A stretch of DNA of 12,445 bases from Bacteroidota bacterium (GTDB lineage: Bacteria > Bacteroidota > Bacteroidia > Chitinophagales > Chitinophagaceae). The position numbers and the translations under genes are program-made. The stretch is taken from contig JAEYVW010000319.1 of NCBI GenBank assembly GCA_023429365.1, forward strand, positions 1 to 12,445, read 5' to 3'. The notes beneath the pieces were generated by a model that was not told the origin of the DNA, did no database searches, and saw only the letters and a program-made list of their open reading frames with translations. Below are positions 1 through 5,926 of the stretch, one piece after another; position 1 is the first letter of the stretch, and each line of letters opens with the position of its first letter.

Positions 1-17
1 ACTACCGAACTCACTCG

Positions 18-25
18 TATCTTTG
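18..25 (+). promoter_or_regulatory. Bacteroidota-type -7 box of pdxJ
   Basis: The octamer TATCTTTG is an exact match to the TAnnTTTG -7 consensus used by the Bacteroidota primary sigma factor. Its final G lies only 4 nt before the pdxJ ATG, so transcription would begin at or within a few bases of the start codon. The matching -33 TTG would fall before the first base of the window and cannot be checked. The call rests on the motif and its position. Confidence 0.6.
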
Positions 26-29
26 CCCC

Positions 30-749
30 ATGACCAAACTCTCAGTCAATATCAACAAAATTGCAACCCTGCGCAATTCAAGAGGCGGTAATAATCCGGA
101 TGTAGTAAAGTCGGCAATCGATATCCAGGCATTTGGAGCAGATGGCATCACGGTGCATCCCCGTCCCGATGAGCGACATATCCGGTACAGCGATGTAAGG
201 GAAATAAAAAAGATCATTACAACTGAATTTAATATCGAAGGCAATTGTAAAGAGCAGAAATTTGTGGACCTGGTACTTGAAACAAAACCCGACCAGGTAA
301 CACTCGTGCCTGATGTCCTGGGACAGCTCACCTCCGATCATGGTTGGGATACGATCCACAACAAAGATTATTTAAAAGAGGTGATCAGTGTATTTAAAAA
401 CGCCGGTATCAGGGTTTCCATCTTTGTTGATCCCGATGTAAAAATGGTGGAAGGCGCCGCCAAGACAGGTACTGACCGAATCGAGCTATATACGGAGGGT
501 TATGCAAAACAGTTTGCGGCAGGTAACCGGGACTCAGCAATCGCGGCTTATAAAGAAGCTGCCAGCGCCGCCCGTGACCTGGGTTTGGGACTCAACGCCG
601 GGCATGACCTTGACCTGAACAATCTAAAATTCTTTAAAGAAAATATTCCCTGGCTTGATGAAGTGAGTATTGGACACGCGTTGATCTGTGATGCTATTTA
701 CCTGGGGCTGGAAAATACCGTGCAGTTGTACAAACGACAATTAAATTAG
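30..749 (+). CDS. pdxJ: Pyridoxine 5'-phosphate synthase PdxJ
   Basis: This enzyme condenses 3-amino-2-oxopropyl phosphate with 1-deoxy-D-xylulose 5-phosphate to give pyridoxine 5'-phosphate, the last ring-forming step of DXP-dependent vitamin B6 synthesis in the cytoplasm. The 239-residue length is normal for this TIM-barrel family. Residues matching the catalytic set of E. coli PdxJ are visible: His43 in [12 protein letters not shown], Glu70 in FNIEG and His192 in LNAGHDL. The phosphate-binding region near IGHALI (214-219) is intact. The N-terminal [11 protein letters not shown] differs from the E. coli VNIDHIATLRN; I believe this is a Bacteroidota form, but that is from memory. The ATG is preceded by a -7 box at 4 nt and no Shine-Dalgarno. 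The gene converges on the DUF1801 gene with only 13 nt between stops and no visible terminator hairpin. Identity is secure. Confidence 0.97.
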   Translation: MTKLSVNINKIATLRNSRGGNNPDVVKSAIDIQAFGADGITVHPRPDERHIRYSDVREIKKIITTEFNIEGNCKEQKFVDLVLETKPDQVTLVPDVLGQLTSDHGWDTIHNKDYLKEVISVFKNAGIRVSIFVDPDVKMVEGAAKTGTDRIELYTEGYAKQFAAGNRDSAIAAYKEAASAARDLGLGLNAGHDLDLNNLKFFKENIPWLDEVSIGHALICDAIYLGLENTVQLYKRQLN

Positions 750-762
750 ACAGCGACAAACA

Positions 763-1146
763 TTATTTTCCAAAGCTGGAGTCTAGCTTAATAGCTTCTC
801 TCAATAATTTTTTTATCGGCTTGTCATCAATTTCCTCTGCACGCTGGTAGATCCTGTAAAATATCTGCTTATTTGTGCCATGTGTAAGAAATCTATCTTC
901 ATCCTTTAGTTTATTGCCATACCAAAAACCCATCAGTACACCGGATTTGATACCACCTCTTGGAACTGTGGCCGGCCAGACGATACAGATACCTTTGTTG
1001 CCATAAAAAAATGGAACATTATAAGATATTTTCTCCCTGCAATTCGACGGAAGTATTTCTAATATGATCTGCCGGAGAACGTCGACTATTATCCTTTCTT
1101 CTTCGGGAAGGATCGGGTATAGTTCGGCGACTGATCTGATTTTCAT
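763..1146 (-). CDS. DUF1801 (YdhG-like) family protein, copy 1
   Basis: This 127-residue soluble protein has no signal peptide or membrane segment. An N-terminal helical part (LRQIILEILP, 24-33) leads into the KISYNVPFFY stretch (39-48), then GVLMGFWYGNKL (69-80) and a C-terminal amphipathic helix (KPIKKLLREAIKLD, 109-122). This is the usual order of the DUF1801/YdhG fold, in which a strand carrying a hydrophobic 'Y..P.F' motif is followed by 'GF..G..L'. Members are small cytosolic proteins of unproven function; some are labelled iron chaperone-like after Bacillus YdhG/FrataxinB, but nothing here shows metal binding. It is the last gene of a minus-strand cluster, 49 nt after the second DUF1801 gene, and may be read from the same transcript. 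The function is unknown. Confidence 0.75.
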   Translation of the reverse strand: MKIRSVAELYPILPEEERIIVDVLRQIILEILPSNCREKISYNVPFFYGNKGICIVWPATVPRGGIKSGVLMGFWYGNKLKDEDRFLTHGTNKQIFYRIYQRAEEIDDKPIKKLLREAIKLDSSFGK

Positions 1147-1195
1147 GGGTACTTATTTTAGTTATTGCATGATATTATTTTATCCCGCTTGATTT

Positions 1196-1636
1196 TCATT
1201 TCTTGCCAATTTTTGATATTGTTTTGCCAATTGCTTTTGTCGGTTTGTCCATATCACTGATGGCAAAATCCATCGCTTCTTTTATTAATGCTTTTAGTTT
1301 TGGATTCTTATAGTCTGCCGGCTTTTTCACATTGATATGCCTGATCAGGTTGCCAGTACCGGTTAGCAGTTTGTGTGGATCTTTCAATAATGTCCCTTTA
1401 TTAAAACCCAGGTTAAGATGACCGGTATAGATGGGGATCATACAAAACGCATCAGCGAGCCTGTCCGATGCCGAAAACACCGAAGTGAGGGCATGTGTGT
1501 GGTATAGCAATTCATTACTATCAGGACAAAGCTCCAATATGTATTGCCGAAGATCATAAAACAATTCTTTGAGCTCCGAATCTTTTAGGTCAAGTAAAAT
1601 TTGAAATTCCGGAGGTAATGGTCTTTTATCTTTCAT
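1196..1636 (-). CDS. DUF1801 family protein, copy 2
   Basis: This is a 146-residue cytosolic protein. The ATG at 1636 is preferred over an in-frame GTG at 1663: it gives an 11-nt overlap with the upstream VOC gene, typical of translational coupling, and removes nine unconserved-looking residues. The domain order matches DUF1801 and parallels copy 1: a helix DLRQYILELCP (28-38), a 'LYHTHALTSVFS' strand region (44-55), HLNLGFNKGTLLKDP (73-87), and a terminal helix PKLKALIKEAMDFA (112-125) followed by a lysine-rich tail. Copies 1 and 2 align over their whole length but are strongly diverged, so they are old paralogues rather than a recent duplication. No catalytic residues can be named. Confidence 0.75.
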   Translation of the reverse strand: MKDKRPLPPEFQILLDLKDSELKELFYDLRQYILELCPDSNELLYHTHALTSVFSASDRLADAFCMIPIYTGHLNLGFNKGTLLKDPHKLLTGTGNLIRHINVKKPADYKNPKLKALIKEAMDFAISDMDKPTKAIGKTISKIGKK

Positions 1637-2015
1637 TTGGCTGGTTGTCGTATTGAATACCACAAATTAAGTTTCCTTCTGTGTCAAGAAATTTGACGAT
1701 CCAGCCAACATAAGGGATCGCGGTTTTGGGCATCACGACCGTGCCACCATTTTGTTTCACTCTTTCAATAAGATCATCTATATTTTGAACATTGAATGAA
1801 CATTCAAGGCCGATCACTTTTTCCTGCACTGGTGAATAGCTTCGGGATTGCAGCGCGCCGATAAGTTCACTGTCGTCGGACTTACCTGTTTTGATCTGTA
1901 GAAAGTCCTGCGGGCCATACGAATTGAATCCCCATTCGAAGATATTGTCGTAAAACTTTTTGGCCCGTTCCATGTCGTCCGTGTAGATAGCGAAGTGGGT
2001 TAGTGTGGTGTTCAT
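1626..2015 (-). CDS. VOC superfamily (glyoxalase/bleomycin-resistance fold) protein
   Basis: This 129-residue single-domain protein has the paired beta-alpha-beta-beta-beta layout of the vicinal oxygen chelate superfamily. The first half is LTHFAIYTDDMERAKKFY (5-22), with IFEWGF and the strand DFLQIKTG. The second half holds LECSFNVQNIDDLIERVKQ (70-88), GGTVVMPKTAIP (90-101) and IVKFLDTEGNLICGIQ (106-121). Metal-ligand positions can be guessed (His7, Glu71), but the C-terminal acidic ligand is not clear, so enzyme activity is uncertain. The ATG at 2015 is chosen because residues of the fold begin there; a longer frame back to 2117 adds 34 residues unlike the family. It leads a minus-strand operon with two DUF1801 genes and overlaps the next by 11 nt. 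The substrate is unknown. Confidence 0.85.
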   Translation of the reverse strand: MNTTLTHFAIYTDDMERAKKFYDNIFEWGFNSYGPQDFLQIKTGKSDDSELIGALQSRSYSPVQEKVIGLECSFNVQNIDDLIERVKQNGGTVVMPKTAIPYVGWIVKFLDTEGNLICGIQYDNQPNER

Positions 2016-2119
2016 TCTATTTGGTTTAATTGTACAACGATCATTTTGTTTCGAAAACAGACTAAAAAATTCAATTGTGTTGTACGGACGTAATACGCTT
2101 TTGCAGATCACCTGCAATT

Positions 2120-2127
2120 CAAAGATA
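2120..2127 (-). promoter_or_regulatory. Possible -7 box for the VOC-DUF1801 operon
   Basis: Read on the minus strand this is TATCTTTG, an exact TAnnTTTG match. It lies about 105 nt before the chosen VOC ATG at 2015. No TTG is present at the expected -33 distance, so support is from the -7 element alone. If used, it favours the shorter VOC reading frame, because transcription would start near the upstream ATG-like codon at 2117. Confidence 0.35.
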
Positions 2128-2190
2128 GCGGTATAAACCCCGTCTGCCTTTTGCTGAAATGGTTTCCCAAGGGATCAGGGCGGCGTTTGC

Positions 2191-2239
2191 AATAATAAAT
2201 TTTTAACTAAAATAATAAATATTTATTGATATTCAATAA
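2191..2239. repeat. Direct repeat and overlapping palindromes, candidate operator
   Basis: The decamer AATAATAAAT occurs at 2191-2200 and again at 2211-2220, a 20-nt period close to two helical turns. The second copy runs into a perfect 14-nt palindrome, AATAAATATTTATT, at 2214-2227. That overlaps an inverted repeat with 7-nt arms, TTATTGA and TCAATAA, around a TAT centre at 2223-2239. Such symmetry can be a protein-binding site, but AT-rich sequence gives palindromes by chance more easily, so this stays tentative. Confidence 0.35.
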
Positions 2240-2517
2240 TGTTTTCACTACTCTTTATTCCATTGTGAGAACGGGTGTGCACCACATTTAAGCATTATAA
2301 GAATAACACTCATTTTTATCCCGGTAGAAATCGGCCTGCTTGGTCAGGTTATTTTGGCAAAGAAAAAATGTTTACCAGCTATCAATAACCATTAGTGAAT
2401 TACACAGTTATCTAACGGAGGTCGACACATTTTCCATCGAAAATTCCACTCTTCACGATTTATCATTTCCTTATCAAATACCAGGGCTGACCGGAAATGG
2501 GATGTTTATAATTATGG

Positions 2518-2525
2518 TAGTTTTG
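2518..2525 (+). promoter_or_regulatory. -7 box of the cysE-cysM operon
   Basis: TAGTTTTG matches TAnnTTTG exactly and ends 22 nt before the cysE ATG, giving a short leader of roughly 15-18 nt. A clear -33 TTG is not seen at the usual spacing. No SAM- or cysteine-type riboswitch fits in so short a leader, so control is more likely at transcription start. Confidence 0.5.
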
Positions 2526-2547
2526 TCGACTAATCATTAACCGGTGT

Positions 2548-3360
2548 ATGAATAAAAAATTCTACCAGCACATCTTTGAAAAAAAACAAGGCGTCGAAGC
2601 GGTTCCCCCCAATGAAGTCATTGCCTCCTGGACACTTCGGCTGATCCATCTTTTATACCCGGAAAAATCAGAAAATGGTCCCACTTCCGCCGAAGAGATT
2701 GAACGGGAATTTATGTTCCTGGAAAAAGAGCTGGTAAGGATATTCAATGCCACCAAAGCATGCCTACAATGCGATAATGCTGATAAAGCGAGAAAATTTT
2801 TCGTGGCTATACCTGAAATGTACCGGGTTTTGAATACGGATATCGATGCCATTTTCGAAGGCGATCCAGCTTCACAGAGTAAATTTGAGATCATCAGGGC
2901 ATATCCCGGTTTTTATGCCATATCCTTTTATCGCATTGCGCATGCGCTGGCTGATCTCGATATTCCCCTGTTGCCACGCATCCTTACCGAATATGCCCAT
3001 TCCAAAACGGGTATCGACATACACCCCTCCGCCGAGATCGGCGAATATTTCTGCATCGACCACGGAACCGGACTTGTTATCGGTGAAACAACGTTAATAG
3101 GAAATCATGTCAAAATATACCAGGGCGTTACATTAGGAGCGCTAAGCGTTGACAAAAGTCTCTCGCATGTAAAACGGCATCCTACCGTGGAGGATCATGT
3201 GGTTATCTATTCCGGTGCTACCATATTAGGAGGCGACACCGTTATTGGTCATCATAGTATCATCGGTGGTAATGTCTGGTTAACTAAAAGCGTTCCTCCC
3301 TATACTACGGTTTATCATAAGTCTGAGATCGAAGTCGTGGATCAAAAAACAAAAATTTAA
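2548..3360 (+). CDS. cysE: Serine O-acetyltransferase (CysE/EpsC type)
   Basis: This enzyme transfers acetyl from acetyl-CoA to L-serine, making O-acetyl-L-serine, the committed step of cysteine synthesis. The 270-residue protein has a helical N-terminal region (about 1-135, including the conserved [22 protein letters not shown]) and a left-handed beta-helix of hexapeptide repeats (about 155-250). The catalytic pair is visible: Asp157 in GIDIHP and His172 in DHGTG, spaced 15 residues apart as in E. coli CysE (Asp143/His158). The long N-terminal extension and the [21 protein letters not shown] stretch resemble the EpsC-like CysE forms. The ATG at 2548 lies just after a -7 box. cysM follows one base after the stop, so the two enzymes are co-expressed. 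Whether the C-terminal tail (VVDQKTKI) docks into CysM as in the classic cysteine synthase complex is plausible, since it ends in Ile, but untested. Confidence 0.95.
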   Translation: MNKKFYQHIFEKKQGVEAVPPNEVIASWTLRLIHLLYPEKSENGPTSAEEIEREFMFLEKELVRIFNATKACLQCDNADKARKFFVAIPEMYRVLNTDIDAIFEGDPASQSKFEIIRAYPGFYAISFYRIAHALADLDIPLLPRILTEYAHSKTGIDIHPSAEIGEYFCIDHGTGLVIGETTLIGNHVKIYQGVTLGALSVDKSLSHVKRHPTVEDHVVIYSGATILGGDTVIGHHSIIGGNVWLTKSVPPYTTVYHKSEIEVVDQKTKI

Positions 3361-3361
3361 T

Positions 3362-4234
3362 ATGGCGAGCATACTTGACCTGGTTGGCAATACTCCGATG
3401 GTCGAACTCAGAAAACTTAATCCGAATCCAGGCGTTCAGATATTTGCAAAACTTGAGGGAGATAATCCCGGGGGCAGCGTGAAGGACCGGCCGGCACTGA
3501 ACATGATCAGATCTGCGCTGGAACGGGGAGAAATCAGGCCAGGTAGTAAACTAATTGAAGCCACCAGCGGCAATACCGGTATTGCGCTGGCCATGATCGC
3601 AAGGTTATTTGACCTGGAAATCGAATTGGTCATGCCCTCCAGTTCCACCCGCGAACGAACATTGACCATGGAAGCCTATGGCGCCAGAGTGACTTTACTC
3701 GACAGTATCGAAATATGCCGCGACTATGCAGAAGAAAAATCAAAAACCGGTGAATATTTTATTCTGAACCAGTTTGCAAACCCCGACAATTACAAGGCGC
3801 ACTATAAAACAACCGGGCCGGAGATATGGAAAGATACCGGGCATAAGATCACACATTTTGTTAGCTCGATGGGAACGACCGGCACGATCATGGGTTGTTC
3901 GCGTTACCTGAAAGAACAAAATCCATCGATTCAAATCGTGGGCTGCCAGCCGACGGAGGAATCATCTATCCCCGGCATACGTCGCTGGCCTGCGGAATAC
4001 CTGCCGAAAATATTTGAACCGAAACGTGTAGACCGGATCATAGATGTATCTCAACAGGAAGCCACAGAGATGGCGCGAAAACTAGCAAAGGAAGAAGGCA
4101 TATTCGCAGGCATGAGCAGTGGCGGCGCTGCATCGGCCGCCATACGCCTTGCAGGAGAATTGAAATCCGGGCTGATCGTGTTCATCGTATGCGATCGTGG
4201 TGACCGCTATCTTAGCAGTGACCTATTTGGTTAG
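3362..4234 (+). CDS. cysM: Cysteine synthase B (O-acetylserine sulfhydrylase, PLP)
   Basis: This PLP enzyme replaces the acetate of O-acetylserine with sulfide (or thiosulfate in CysM types) to form L-cysteine. At 290 residues it has the short CysM-like length. The PLP lysine is Lys41 in GGSVKDRPA. The substrate-binding loop TSGNTG is at 68-73, the PLP phosphate loop GTTGT at 171-175, and the late SSGGA at 252-256. EGDNPGGSVKDRPA and IPGIRRWP (203-210) are more like CysM than CysK, which is why cysM is chosen; a CysK-type role cannot be fully excluded from sequence. The ATG begins one base after the cysE stop, showing tight translational coupling. The gene converges with the HsdR-N gene 22 nt downstream without an obvious terminator. 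Confidence 0.93.
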   Translation: MASILDLVGNTPMVELRKLNPNPGVQIFAKLEGDNPGGSVKDRPALNMIRSALERGEIRPGSKLIEATSGNTGIALAMIARLFDLEIELVMPSSSTRERTLTMEAYGARVTLLDSIEICRDYAEEKSKTGEYFILNQFANPDNYKAHYKTTGPEIWKDTGHKITHFVSSMGTTGTIMGCSRYLKEQNPSIQIVGCQPTEESSIPGIRRWPAEYLPKIFEPKRVDRIIDVSQQEATEMARKLAKEEGIFAGMSSGGAASAAIRLAGELKSGLIVFIVCDRGDRYLSSDLFG

Positions 4235-4256
4235 CATAATATTTCATTAAGCCTGG

Positions 4257-4709
4257 TTAATCTATCGCTTGTAATTTCCAATCTGGCAATTCGGGTATCA
4301 GTAAAAGATCGTGTCCTTCTTTTTTCCAGGCATAACTGGTGTTGCCATTAGTGATAACAAGAAATCCGGCAGGAACACTGATATGATAACGCAGCAACTG
4401 CAATAAGACGGGCTCGTCAAGTCTGACCGAAGGCGCTTTACATTCTATCATCATCCAGGGTTGATGCCGCTTGTCATAGACAAGTATATCGAACCGTTTT
4501 TTTAACTCACCCAGTCGGATGATCTTTTCCATCGCAATCAGGGTGGCGGGATAATTTTTCACCTTTACCAGGTACTGGACAAAATTTTGTCGCACCCACT
4601 CTTCCGGTGATAGCTTCAGCCATCTTTTTCGGAGGGGATCAAAAATCAGTTCCTGCGTCCCCGTTTTTTTTACCTGGAATGCCGGTTCGGGGAATTGTAT
4701 CAGCAGCAT
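4257..4709 (-). CDS. Stand-alone HsdR N-terminal domain protein (PD-(D/E)XK fold)
   Basis: This 150-residue cytosolic protein matches the type I restriction enzyme R-subunit N-terminal family (HSDR_N_2). It shows the PD-(D/E)XK nuclease arrangement: WVRQNFVQYLV helix (38-48), Asp74 in KRFDILVYD, Glu89-Cys90-Lys91 in MIECKAP, then Gln104 in LLQLLRYH. FLVITNGN (116-123) completes the beta core. All nuclease-motif residues are present, so it could bind or cut nucleic acid. However, there is no helicase motor, methylase or specificity subunit nearby, so it is not a restriction system. Such solo proteins are, as I recall, common in Bacteroidota genomes and of unknown role. The ATG at 4709 lies 4 nt after a -7 box. 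It is divergent from the AMP nucleosidase gene with 47 nt between starts. Confidence 0.85.
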   Translation of the reverse strand: MLLIQFPEPAFQVKKTGTQELIFDPLRKRWLKLSPEEWVRQNFVQYLVKVKNYPATLIAMEKIIRLGELKKRFDILVYDKRHQPWMMIECKAPSVRLDEPVLLQLLRYHISVPAGFLVITNGNTSYAWKKEGHDLLLIPELPDWKLQAID

Positions 4710-4713
4710 GCTT

Positions 4714-4721
4714 CAAAAGTA
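4714..4721 (-). promoter_or_regulatory. -7 box of the HsdR-N gene
   Basis: On the minus strand this reads TACTTTTG, an exact TAnnTTTG match, ending 4 nt before the ATG at 4709. This is the same spacing as in pdxJ and predicts a leaderless or near-leaderless transcript. A -33 TTG is not clear in the 47-nt divergent gap. Confidence 0.5.
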
Positions 4722-4756
4722 AATGATTAAATTCGCTTCATATCTAAAACGGCGAT

Positions 4757-5527
4757 ATGAAATCAAAAGAGGAAATAGTTGAAAACTGGCTTCCACGTTA
4801 TACCGGGGAAAAATTGAAGAATTTTGGACAGTATATACTTTTAACAAATTTCAGCAACTACGTTTACAAATTCGCGGAATGGAATAATGTACAGGTCGTG
4901 GGTGAAACACGACCGATGCAATGCGCCACTGCAGACAATATTACGATCATTAATTTCGGAATGGGAAGCCCGACCGCGGCTACGATTATGGACCTGCTAA
5001 GCGCTATTGAACCCAAAGCCGCTTTATTTCTTGGAAAATGCGGCGGTTTGAAAAAGCGGAATAAGATCGGGGACCTAATCTTACCCATAGCGGCAATTCG
5101 CGGTGAGGGTACTTCCAATGATTATTTTCCTGCTGAGGTGCCGGCGCTTCCCGCCTTCGCCCTGCAAAAAGCGGTGTCGACTACCATTCGCGATTATGGG
5201 GTTGACTACTGGACCGGTACGGTGTACACAACCAATCGCAGGGTTTGGGAACACGATGAAGAATTCAAAAACTACCTGCAGGATATCAGGGCTTATGCCA
5301 TCGATATGGAAACCGCCACTATTTTTACAGTTGGTTTTTATAACAAAATCCCAACCGGTGCACTGTTACTGGTAAGTGATCAGCCGATGATACCCGAAGG
5401 TGTAAAAACAGAAGAAAGTGATATGAGTGTTACGGCACAATTTGTGGACAATCATATCAAAATAGGAATTGACTCACTGAAACAACTGATCAACGATGGA
5501 ATGACGGTGAGACACCTGAAATTTTAA
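4757..5527 (+). CDS. amn: AMP nucleosidase, catalytic-domain form
   Basis: This enzyme hydrolyses the N-glycosidic bond of AMP to adenine and ribose 5-phosphate, linking purine salvage to adenylate balance. The 256-residue protein is a single nucleoside phosphorylase-fold (PNP_UDP_1) domain: INFGMGSPTAA (65-75), GKCGGL (93-98), GEGTSNDYFP (116-125), the ribose-binding AIDMETATIF (181-190), and Asp208 in VSDQP as the likely catalytic acid. E. coli Amn is about 480 residues with an extra N-terminal regulatory domain, which is absent here; I recall short forms being usual in Bacteroidota. A related nucleoside phosphorylase activity cannot be excluded, but DYFP and the overall pattern favour AMP nucleosidase. 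No Shine-Dalgarno is visible. It leads a run of three same-strand genes, the next beginning 18 nt after its stop. Confidence 0.88.
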   Translation: MKSKEEIVENWLPRYTGEKLKNFGQYILLTNFSNYVYKFAEWNNVQVVGETRPMQCATADNITIINFGMGSPTAATIMDLLSAIEPKAALFLGKCGGLKKRNKIGDLILPIAAIRGEGTSNDYFPAEVPALPAFALQKAVSTTIRDYGVDYWTGTVYTTNRRVWEHDEEFKNYLQDIRAYAIDMETATIFTVGFYNKIPTGALLLVSDQPMIPEGVKTEESDMSVTAQFVDNHIKIGIDSLKQLINDGMTVRHLKF

Positions 5528-5545
5528 ATGTAAATAAAATATTTT

Positions 5546-5926
5546 ATGAAATTTTTATTCTTTGTGCCTGCAATATTTATCCTTGCCGTATCCGCCGACA
5601 AATGTGGCAGTGATAAAAAATCTGATACCGGCACTTACAAAGCAAAACTGGAGATCAAAGGGATTTGTATGAACTATACCCTCCGTTTACTCGAAGGTGA
5701 TCTGGATACAACACAGGTCGTTGCGAACTGGACGGATGAGTCGACCGGCAAATCTTACCATAATGTTTTTGCACTTGGTTCACCCTGCACCTTTCCGAAT
5801 ACTATAAAGGAAGGTGACGAATTTTATTTTCGCATCGACAGCTCTGAAAAACAGGAATGCGCTGTTTGCATGGCTTACTATCCCACACCTCCCAAAAAAT
5901 TATCCATTAAAGTAGTCGAAAAATAG
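5546..5926 (+). CDS. Small exported cysteine-containing protein, function unknown
   Basis: This is a 126-residue protein with a hydrophobic N-terminal signal ([16 protein letters not shown], 2-17), probably cleaved after Ala17. Cys20 follows closely, but the context SADKC is not a standard lipobox, so lipid anchoring is uncertain. The mature part has four further cysteines (41, 81, 105, 108), the last two as CAVC. They could form disulfides in the periplasm or bind a metal. Secondary structure looks beta-rich, with [21 protein letters not shown] (31-51) and EFYFRIDS (92-99). I do not recognise a named family. It sits between AMP nucleosidase (18 nt gap) and the ABC gene, whose GTG start overlaps its TAG stop by one base, so at least the last two genes are probably coupled. 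Confidence 0.75.
   Translation: MKFLFFVPAIFILAVSADKCGSDKKSDTGTYKAKLEIKGICMNYTLRLLEGDLDTTQVVANWTDESTGKSYHNVFALGSPCTFPNTIKEGDEFYFRIDSSEKQECAVCMAYYPTPPKKLSIKVVEK

Larger units (their letters stand above)
2016..2547. other. AT-rich divergent intergenic region, no credible gene
   Basis: This region of about 530 bases separates the minus-strand VOC operon from plus-strand cysE. The middle (about 2190-2245) is very AT-rich and contains a repeated decamer and overlapping palindromes, described separately. A 66-codon frame at 2340-2540 begins with TTG and has no recognisable protein character, so it is not called. I see no tRNA, riboswitch or transposon end. A -7 box lies next to cysE at 2518. Confidence 0.6.

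Noticed and set aside
2016..2117. N-terminal extension of the VOC gene by 34 residues
   Set aside because: The extension does not resemble the VOC fold, and the ATG at 2015 begins exactly where the family's first strand does.
2340..2540. 66-codon plus-strand frame ending just before cysE
   Set aside because: It starts with TTG, has no start signal, no recognisable protein pattern and covers the cysE promoter region, so it is probably chance.
4257..4709. Fragment of a type I restriction-modification system
   Set aside because: The domain is complete and alone, with no remnants of helicase, HsdM or HsdS nearby and ordinary neighbours, so it is a stand-alone protein, not a broken system.
5563..5605. 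Lipoprotein lipobox at Cys20 of the exported protein
   Set aside because: The residues before Cys20 (SADK) do not fit the usual L-x-(A/G)-C pattern, so lipidation was not asserted.
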